The notes under the pieces are model-generated. The model was not told the DNA's origin. It saw nothing but the letters and a program-made list of their open reading frames with translations, and searched no databases. Of a stretch of DNA of 6,137 nt, positions 1-4,873 are shown one piece after another. The position numbers and the translations under genes are program-made. This DNA comes from VRUE01 sp036557525 (GTDB lineage Bacteria; Actinomycetota; Thermoleophilia; Solirubrobacterales; 70-9). Location: contig DATBHH010000106.1 of the NCBI GenBank assembly GCA_036557525.1, forward strand, positions 1 to 6,137, read 5' to 3'. Position 1 is the first letter of the stretch; the number at the start of each line of letters is the position of its first letter.

Positions 1-1095
1 GCGGAGCGCGACCCGGACCGCCTCCTCGGTCGGCAGCGCCAGCGCCTCGTCGAAGGAGTTCGTGTGCAGCGACTGAGTCCCGCCGAGGACGGCCGCCAGC
101 GCCTCGAGCGAGGTGCGGACGACGTTGTTGAGCGGCTGCTGCGCTGTCAGCGAGACGCCGGCCGTCTGCGCGTGGAAGCGGAGCCGCATCGACTCCTCGC
201 GCTTGGCGCCGTAGGTGTCGCGCAGCTCGCGCGCCCAGATCCGCCGCGCCGCGCGGTACTTCGCGATCTCCTCGAAGAAGTCGATGTGGGCGTTGAAGAA
301 GAAGGAGAGACGGGGGGCGAAGTCGTCGACATCGAGGCCGCGCTCGAGCGCCCGCTCGACGTAGGTGAAGCCGTCCTTCAGCGTGAAGGCGAGCTCCTGC
401 TGGGCCGTCGAGCCCGCCTCGCGGATGTGGTAGCCGGAGATCGAGACCGGATGCCAGCGCGGCATCTCCCGCGCGCACCACTCGATCATGTCGGTGACGA
501 GCCGCAGCGCCGGGTCGATCGGGAAGCACCACTCCTTCTGGGCGATGTACTCCTTGAGGATGTCGGTCTGGATCGTGCCAGCGAGCCGGTCGGGCGCGAC
601 CCCCTGCCTCTCGCCGACGAGAACGTAGAAGGCGAGCAGGATCGCCGCCGGCGCGTTGATCGTCATCGAGGTGCTGACCCCGCCGAGCGGGATCCCCTCG
701 AAGAGCTGTTCCATGTCGTCGAGGCTGTCGACGGCGACGCCCTCGCGCCCGACCTCGCCGAGGCTGCGGGGGTGGTCCGAGTCGTAGCCCATCAGCGTCG
801 GCATGTCGAACGCGGTCGAGAGCCCGGTCTGGCCATGGTCGAGCAGGTAGTGGAAGCGCTCGTTGGTCTCCTCGACGGTCCCGAAGCCGGCGAACTGACG
901 CATCGTCCACAGCCTTCCGCGGTACATCGACGGGTACGGGCCGCGGGTGAACGGGTACTCGCCGGGGCGGCCGATCGTCGTCTCCGGATCCGGCGCGGCG
1001 TCCTCGTAGAGGGGCTCGATCGGGTGCCCGGAAAGCGTGGTGAACTGCGTCTCGCGCTCCTCGAGAGACGGCTTCTGGCGCGGCTCGGTTGCCAT
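1..1095 (-). CDS. Acyl-CoA mutase large subunit, methylmalonyl-CoA mutase family, isobutyryl-CoA mutase-like pocket (partial, 3' end outside window)
   Basis: Adenosylcobalamin-dependent carbon-skeleton mutase; only the N-terminal 365 residues, most of the substrate-binding TIM barrel, are present. The frame is open from ATG at 1095 to the left edge. Family motifs seen on the minus strand include WTMRQFAGFGT (63-73), GQTGLSTAFDMPT (88-100), SISGYHIREAG (218-228), FAPRLSFFFNAH (259-270) and GGTQSLHTNSFDEALALPT (338-356). Counting between motifs aligns it without gaps to Propionibacterium mutase: His223 matches catalytic His244, Phe68 matches Tyr89 and Gln186 matches Arg207. Tyr/Arg binds the methylmalonyl carboxylate; Phe/Gln is the isobutyryl-CoA mutase pair, so isobutyryl-CoA/n-butyryl-CoA exchange is plausible. 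The short N-terminus resembles large subunits that use a separate B12-binding subunit, but the C-terminus is not visible. Many such proteins are annotated simply as methylmalonyl-CoA mutase; family is certain, substrate is not. Only one of 33 Glu codons is GAA. Confidence 0.93.
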   Translation of the reverse strand, partial: MATEPRQKPSLEERETQFTTLSGHPIEPLYEDAAPDPETTIGRPGEYPFTRGPYPSMYRGRLWTMRQFAGFGTVEETNERFHYLLDHGQTGLSTAFDMPTLMGYDSDHPRSLGEVGREGVAVDSLDDMEQLFEGIPLGGVSTSMTINAPAAILLAFYVLVGERQGVAPDRLAGTIQTDILKEYIAQKEWCFPIDPALRLVTDMIEWCAREMPRWHPVSISGYHIREAGSTAQQELAFTLKDGFTYVERALERGLDVDDFAPRLSFFFNAHIDFFEEIAKYRAARRIWARELRDTYGAKREESMRLRFHAQTAGVSLTAQQPLNNVVRTSLEALAAVLGGTQSLHTNSFDEALALPTEEAVRVALR

Positions 1096-1103
1096 GGACT
1101 GAC

Positions 1104-1109
1104 AGTCTA
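1104..1109 (-). promoter_or_regulatory. Putative -10 box (TAGACT) of the mutase gene, leaderless start
   Basis: On the minus strand TAGACT fits the actinobacterial TANNNT -10 consensus and is followed by exactly 8 bases before the ATG at 1095. Transcription would therefore begin at or within a base of the start codon. No purine-rich ribosome binding site lies before this ATG, which supports a leaderless transcript. No convincing -35 box is visible. This is inferred from pattern and spacing only. Confidence 0.5.
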
Positions 1110-1119
1110 GGAGGCGGGG

Positions 1120-1125
1120 TAGCCT
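1120..1125 (+). promoter_or_regulatory. Putative -10 box (TAGCCT) of the patatin gene, leaderless start
   Basis: TAGCCT fits TANNNT and ends 7 bases before the GTG at 1133, the spacing expected when transcription begins at the start codon. CTGACA at 1099-1104 matches a TTGACA -35 box at five of six positions, with a short 15-base spacer. The flanking string GGGGTAGC-N-T recurs before the next plus-strand gene at 2101-2110. The AGGAGG at 1109-1114 is 18 bases from the start, too far for a normal ribosome binding site. Confidence 0.5.
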
Positions 1126-1132
1126 TGAACCC

Positions 1133-2107
1133 GTGCAGGCTGACGGAGTCCTCTCCGGCGGTGGAGTGAAGGGAATCGCCTTCGCGGGGGCGGTCGCCGC
1201 CGCCGAAGAGGCCGGCTACACCGAATGGATGCGACTGGCGGGGACCTCGGCCGGGGCGATCGCGGCGATGGCGCTCGCGGTCGGATACGACGCGGGCGGG
1301 ATGCGCGAGGCGCTCGAGGCGACCGACTACACGCGGATCGGCGAATCGTCGAACCCGCTCAGAAGAGCGATCAACCTGGTGGGGTGCCACGCCCTGACCC
1401 GGGGCACCGGCCTCACCGACTGGATCGAGGGCCTGCTGCGGAACGCTCCGGCACCGGCGAGCGCCTTCGGAGAGCTCGAAGGGCGCCTGCAGGTGGTCGG
1501 CTGCGACCTCGCCCACACGCGCCTCGTCGTCTTCCCGGACGACGTCGCGCTCTACGAGGACGAGCGCGGGCGCCCCCTGCGCCCCGAGGAGTTCCCGATC
1601 GCCCAGGCGGTCCGAGTCAGCGCCGGATATCCCTACTTCTTCCCGCCGCTGGGGCTCCGCGACCGGGCGACCAAGAAGGAGGCCGTCCTCGTCGACGGCG
1701 GCGTCGCCAGCGCCTTCCCCGTCTTCCTCTTCGATCGGCCGGCGCCGCGGCGGCCGACCTGGGGCTTCCGGCTGCACGCGGGGATGGGCCTCGAGCATCC
1801 CTCCCAGCGTGAGATCGGCGGGATCGACTGGCCGGTCGAGATGGCGCGGGCGATCCTCGACACCGCGATGAACGCGTTCGACACCCGCGACGTCCTCGCC
1901 TTCGGCGACCGGGTCGTCTCGATCCCGACCGGCGACGTCGAAACCCTCGACTTCAACCTCTCGGCCGAACAGCGGGACTTCCTGTTCAGCTCCGGGCACG
2001 AGGCCGGGACGGCGTTCTTCGCCGCCCATCCGAGCGGGCGCAACGCGTTCGGAGAGGTTCCCGACACGGGTGATGACAAGAGCCGCGGCGGCCCCGCAGG
2101 GGGGTAG
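1133..2107 (+). CDS. Patatin-like phospholipase family protein
   Basis: Predicted cytosolic serine lipid acyl hydrolase of 324 residues, a usual length for bacterial patatins. All core motifs are present in order: the glycine-rich oxyanion-hole loop GGGVKG (9-14), the nucleophile elbow GTSAG (37-41) with catalytic Ser39, the R-V-S-x-G-x-P-x-F-F segment (161-170) that matches the conserved RxSxxxPxxF region, and DGG (188-190) with catalytic Asp188. A late segment near 265-278 (PTGDVETLDFNLS) resembles the C-terminal strand-and-helix common to bacterial patatins. There is no signal peptide or membrane segment. GTG at 1133 is the only workable start: an in-frame TGA sits at 1100-1102, and the next candidate GTG (codon 12) would cut the oxyanion loop. 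The last 14 residues are Gly/Asp-rich and probably disordered. The gene is divergent from the mutase and 12 bases upstream of the secreted-protein gene. The substrate (phospholipid, galactolipid or storage lipid) cannot be read from sequence. Confidence 0.9.
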   Translation: MQADGVLSGGGVKGIAFAGAVAAAEEAGYTEWMRLAGTSAGAIAAMALAVGYDAGGMREALEATDYTRIGESSNPLRRAINLVGCHALTRGTGLTDWIEGLLRNAPAPASAFGELEGRLQVVGCDLAHTRLVVFPDDVALYEDERGRPLRPEEFPIAQAVRVSAGYPYFFPPLGLRDRATKKEAVLVDGGVASAFPVFLFDRPAPRRPTWGFRLHAGMGLEHPSQREIGGIDWPVEMARAILDTAMNAFDTRDVLAFGDRVVSIPTGDVETLDFNLSAEQRDFLFSSGHEAGTAFFAAHPSGRNAFGEVPDTGDDKSRGGPAGG

Positions 2108-2110
2108 CAT
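2105..2110 (+). promoter_or_regulatory. Putative -10 box (TAGCAT) of the secreted-protein gene, overlapping the patatin stop codon
   Basis: TAGCAT fits TANNNT; its first three bases are the TAG stop codon of the patatin gene. It ends 9 bases before the GTG at 2120, giving a predicted leader of only about 0-3 bases. The ten-base context GGGGTAGC-N-T is identical, apart from one base, to that before the patatin gene. No clear -35 box is seen. The downstream gene could instead, or also, be expressed by read-through from the patatin promoter. Confidence 0.42.
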
Positions 2111-2119
2111 CGTCTCGCC

Positions 2120-4069
2120 GTGTCGGCCCGCTTCAGACCCGCCCCGGTGATCGCCGCGGCAGCGGCCGTGGCGATGATGCTGCCCGTCACCGCAGAGGCG
2201 GGGTTCAGCTCGACGCTCGTTCCGGTGACCGGACCGCTGACGGGTGGCAACAGCGACCTCACCGGCATCGCGATCGACCCCACCGGGGAAGCGCTGGTCG
2301 CCTGGACCGAGGGCAGCACCAACGAAGTCGCCGCCCGGGTGCGGCGGATCCGGCCCGATGGATCGCTCGGGCCGGTCATCGACATCACCGACGGCACGAC
2401 CCGGGCCCTCGGTCCGCAGGTCGCCTTCGCTCCGAACGGGAGCGCGATCGTCGCCTGGATCGAAAGCGCCAAACTCGGCGCCCCGCAGTCGGTGCGGGCC
2501 CGCTGGATCGAACCGGACGGAACCCTGACCGAACCATTCACAGTCCGGGCCGGCAGCTCGACCTCGGAACCGGGTGAAATGGATCTGGCGACGACATCCG
2601 GCAGCGGGGCGATCGTCGCCTGGCACAACTTCAACAGCAAACCGCTCTTTCGGATCGTCGAGGCCGAGTACGTGGCTCCCGGGGGCGACGTCGGCGAACT
2701 GATCCTGCCGACGTCCGGCGCCGGCTCGACCCACGTGCAGGTCGCCGCCAACAGCTCCGGTGGCTCGCTGCTGACCTGGCGGGACAGCTCGGTCGAGGCC
2801 CAGGCCGTATCCCCGATCGGCGAACTGGGCACGCTCCAGACACCGGCGCCGGGGCTGATCGCCGACCCGGAGCTGGCGACCGATGGGCACGACCATTTCC
2901 AGCTCGCCTACAAGCGCGGCTCCCTCCCGTCCTCGCTCGAGTATCGGGCGCTGGCGGCGGATGCGACATTCGGCCCCGAGCAGACCCTCGACCCGATGAC
3001 CGAAGAACAGATCGGCGGCTTCGAAATCGCCACGAATGCCGGCGACAGGTCGATCGCGGCGTGGAATCGCTACGGCGAATCGCAGACGGTGAGGGCGCGA
3101 TTCATCGCCGCCGACGGAACCCCGGAAGCGACCACGTTCTCGACTCCGGCCGGGACCGGGAACGGCGCGACTCCGAGCGTGGGCATCGGCGGGCTGGGTG
3201 GGGCCGCGATCGCCTGGGACATGGGCCCTGGCCGTGACGTCTGGGGCCGGCTGCTTCCGCCGGGCGGGGCGCCCACGGGCCCGGTGCTCCTCTCATCCGG
3301 TTCCGGCGAAGCATCGGTGCCTCAGGTCGAGGTCGCGGCGAACGAAGTCGGCCTGGTGGCCTGGGACGAGCGCCTCGAACCGGAAAGCCCGGAATCGAGG
3401 TTCCGGGTATTCGCCCGGCAGGTCCTGCCGCCGCCGTCCTGCCCCGACTTCGACGGCGCCATCGTCCAGGGAAGGCCGACCCGGATCGACCTCCACTGTT
3501 CAGGCCCTCAGCTCGGAGCGCCGGCGATCGTCGCCCAGCCGTCGCACGGCCGGCTGAGCGATCTCGATGCGGCCGGCCAGAGCGTCCTCTACACGCCGAC
3601 ACCCGGCTACGAAGGCAGCGACAGCTTCCGGTTCGCGGGGGTCAACCCGGGAGGAACCGGCTCGACGCAGACGGCCAGACTCGAGGTCGGTAGGGACACG
3701 GTCCGTCCGCGCGTGAAGCGGTTCTCGATCAGCAGGCGCAGGGTGTCCGCCGGCCCGGCGGCGAGCACGAAACGCGGCAAGACGGTATTCAAGCTGCGCT
3801 ACTCCGAGATCGCGACGGCGACGATCACGGTCGAGCGGCGCCGAAGATGCCCCAAGGCCAGGAGCTCAAAGAGATCCTGCCGGCGCTACGGCAAGGTCGG
3901 CACGCTCAGGGCCCGGGAGGCCGCGACCTCGGCGAAGGTGCCTCTCAGGCGGAGGGTCGGTGGCAGGCGGCTGTCCCCGGGCCGGTATCGGGCGACCGCA
4001 ATCGCCACCGACCTGGCCGGAAACCGTTCGCAGCCGAGACGGCTCGGGTTCACCGTCGTCGCCGGCTGA
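2120..4069 (+). CDS. Secreted repeat protein: propeller-like repeats, Ig/cadherin-like domain and basic C-terminal domain
   Basis: I do not recognise a characterised homologue. The 649-residue product begins with a Sec signal peptide: Arg4 and Arg6, a hydrophobic core at 11-23, and an A-E-A cleavage site after Ala27. Residues 46-436 contain eight units of about 50 residues with the pattern (I/L/V)-V-A-W, a short acidic or polar turn, V-x-A-R-x-(I/L), then P-D-G and a hydrophobic strand; the aromatic position is Trp62, 113, 168, 220, Tyr264, Trp315, 366 and 415. This suggests a beta-propeller. Residues 438-524 look like a bacterial Ig/cadherin-like domain ending in Y-T-P-x-x-G-Y-E-G-x-D-S-F-x-F, with Cys441 and Cys460 a possible disulphide. 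Residues 526-649 are very rich in Arg/Lys, with Cys577/Cys587 and AxAxDLAGNRS. No catalytic motif or wall-anchor signal is visible; adhesion or envelope binding is a guess. The GTG start is chosen because it gives the complete signal peptide. Glu codons favour GAA, unlike the neighbours. Confidence 0.85.
   Translation: MSARFRPAPVIAAAAAVAMMLPVTAEAGFSSTLVPVTGPLTGGNSDLTGIAIDPTGEALVAWTEGSTNEVAARVRRIRPDGSLGPVIDITDGTTRALGPQVAFAPNGSAIVAWIESAKLGAPQSVRARWIEPDGTLTEPFTVRAGSSTSEPGEMDLATTSGSGAIVAWHNFNSKPLFRIVEAEYVAPGGDVGELILPTSGAGSTHVQVAANSSGGSLLTWRDSSVEAQAVSPIGELGTLQTPAPGLIADPELATDGHDHFQLAYKRGSLPSSLEYRALAADATFGPEQTLDPMTEEQIGGFEIATNAGDRSIAAWNRYGESQTVRARFIAADGTPEATTFSTPAGTGNGATPSVGIGGLGGAAIAWDMGPGRDVWGRLLPPGGAPTGPVLLSSGSGEASVPQVEVAANEVGLVAWDERLEPESPESRFRVFARQVLPPPSCPDFDGAIVQGRPTRIDLHCSGPQLGAPAIVAQPSHGRLSDLDAAGQSVLYTPTPGYEGSDSFRFAGVNPGGTGSTQTARLEVGRDTVRPRVKRFSISRRRVSAGPAASTKRGKTVFKLRYSEIATATITVERRRRCPKARSSKRSCRRYGKVGTLRAREAATSAKVPLRRRVGGRRLSPGRYRATAIATDLAGNRSQPRRLGFTVVAG
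2255..3427 (+). repeat. Eight diverged protein-level repeats (about 50 codons each), propeller-like
   Basis: The encoded repeats are recognised by their core aromatic residue in a x-A-W or equivalent strand, at codons 62, 113, 168, 220, 264 (Tyr), 315, 366 and 415. Spacings are 51, 55, 52, 44, 51, 51 and 49 codons. Each is followed by a V-x-A-R-like strand and often a P-D-G or A-D-G turn. The DNA copies are diverged, so this is an old protein-domain duplication, not a recent tandem DNA repeat. Seven or eight blades would be a normal beta-propeller number, but the fold itself is inferred. Confidence 0.65.
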
Positions 4070-4084
4070 GCCGTGCCGCTCAGC
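4065..4084. terminator. Stop-codon hairpin between convergent genes, possible bidirectional terminator
   Basis: GCTGAGC (4065-4071), a 6-base loop, and GCTCAGC (4078-4084) make a perfect 7-bp stem. The left arm contains the TGA stop of the secreted-protein gene (4067-4069) and the right arm contains the complement of the TGA stop of the HAD gene (4080-4082). It fills the 10-base convergent gap. No T-tract follows in either direction, so it is not a classical intrinsic terminator; GC-rich actinobacterial terminators often lack one. Terminator function is inferred. Confidence 0.5.
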
Positions 4085-4868
4085 GGCGGACCGGGAACCG
4101 TCGCGGAGGCGGCGCCTTTCGCCGCGCCGCGATCCGCGAGGCGCCGAACCCGGCGACGGTCGCGAGCACCGTGACGGCGACGGCGACCAGGCGGCGGCCG
4201 AGTCGCTCGAAGCGCATCATCTCCCAGGCCTCCTCGCCGGCGATCTCGGCCAGCGCGGGATCGGGATTGACCGCGACCGGGTGGCCGACGGCACGCAGCA
4301 TCGGCAGGTCGGAGAGCGAGTCGGAGTAGGCGTAGGACTCGGCGAGATCGATCCCGTGCTCGGCCGCGAACGCCTCCATCGCCTCGACCTTGCCGCGTCC
4401 GTAGACGAACGGGCCGTCGAAGCGGCCGGTGAAGGCGCCGTCGTCGTCGACCTCGTAGCGGGTCCCGATCCCGCCGTCCATTCCGAGCACGCCGGCGAGC
4501 GGCTCGACGACGCCGTTGCCGGCGGCGCTGACGATGAAGGTCGCCCGCCCCGCGTCCTGATGCGAGTAGACCTCCCCCAGCATCTGCGGGTAGACGCGGG
4601 GCAGGATCGCCGCCATCACCTCGGGGTTCATCCGTTCCACGGTCCGCACCGGAACGCCCGCGATCAGCTCGCGGGCGACCCGCAGAACCTCGGCCGTCCG
4701 CTCGTCGGTCGTCCCCCGCAGTCGGTAGCGCAGGTGCTCGAACGCCCAGCTCATCAGCTGCCGGCGGCCGACGATGCCGTGCCGGGTGGCGACGCGGGCG
4801 AACTGCATGCCGCTCGACCCCGCCATCAGGGTCTTGTCCAGGTCGAAGAATGCGGCAGCGCGTTGCAA
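4080..4868 (-). CDS. HAD-IB family hydrolase (SerB-like phosphatase) with C-terminal membrane segment
   Basis: Predicted Mg-dependent phosphomonoesterase of the haloacid dehalogenase superfamily, subfamily IB, 262 residues. Motif I is FFDLDKT (7-13) with nucleophile Asp9 and acid/base Asp11. Motif II is FIVSAAG (111-117) with Ser114. Motif III Lys is Lys160 in GRGK. Motif IV is YSDSLSDLP (181-189) with metal ligands Asp183 and Asp187. The helical insert at roughly 20-100 is the cap typical of the SerB-like group. Residues 227-247 form one hydrophobic segment followed by a basic, proline-rich tail, so the enzyme is probably tethered to the inner face of the membrane. The start is TTG at 4868; the next in-frame start, ATG at codon 15, would remove motif I. 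No ribosome binding site is seen. The gene begins 5 bases after the thiolase stop, suggesting translational coupling in one operon. The substrate is unknown; phosphoserine, phospholipid head-group or lysophosphatidate-type substrates are all possible. Confidence 0.88.
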   Translation of the reverse strand: MQRAAAFFDLDKTLMAGSSGMQFARVATRHGIVGRRQLMSWAFEHLRYRLRGTTDERTAEVLRVARELIAGVPVRTVERMNPEVMAAILPRVYPQMLGEVYSHQDAGRATFIVSAAGNGVVEPLAGVLGMDGGIGTRYEVDDDGAFTGRFDGPFVYGRGKVEAMEAFAAEHGIDLAESYAYSDSLSDLPMLRAVGHPVAVNPDPALAEIAGEEAWEMMRFERLGRRLVAVAVTVLATVAGFGASRIAARRKAPPPRRFPVRR

Positions 4869-4873
4869 GCCGG

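Noticed and set aside
64..1110. Long plus-strand open frame (348 codons) opposite the mutase
   Set aside because: Its product is low-complexity Arg/Glu/Asp/Val/Leu sequence without motifs, as expected antisense to a GC-rich gene. The minus strand encodes a clear mutase across the same bases.
1109..1114. AGGAGG as ribosome binding site of the patatin gene
   Set aside because: It lies 18 bases before the GTG, outside the working range, and a -10 hexamer lies between it and the start.
1133..2107. Patatin gene as part of a CBASS-type antiviral phospholipase system (CapV-like)
   Set aside because: No cyclic nucleotide synthase (CD-NTase) gene or sensor domain is adjacent; neighbours are a secreted repeat protein and a metabolic mutase, so a housekeeping lipid hydrolase is more likely.
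1633..2832. Minus-strand open frame of 399 codons crossing the patatin/secreted-protein junction
   Set aside because: It is antisense to two genes with strong protein evidence, is Ser/Pro/Arg-rich with no domain, and ignores the gene boundary.
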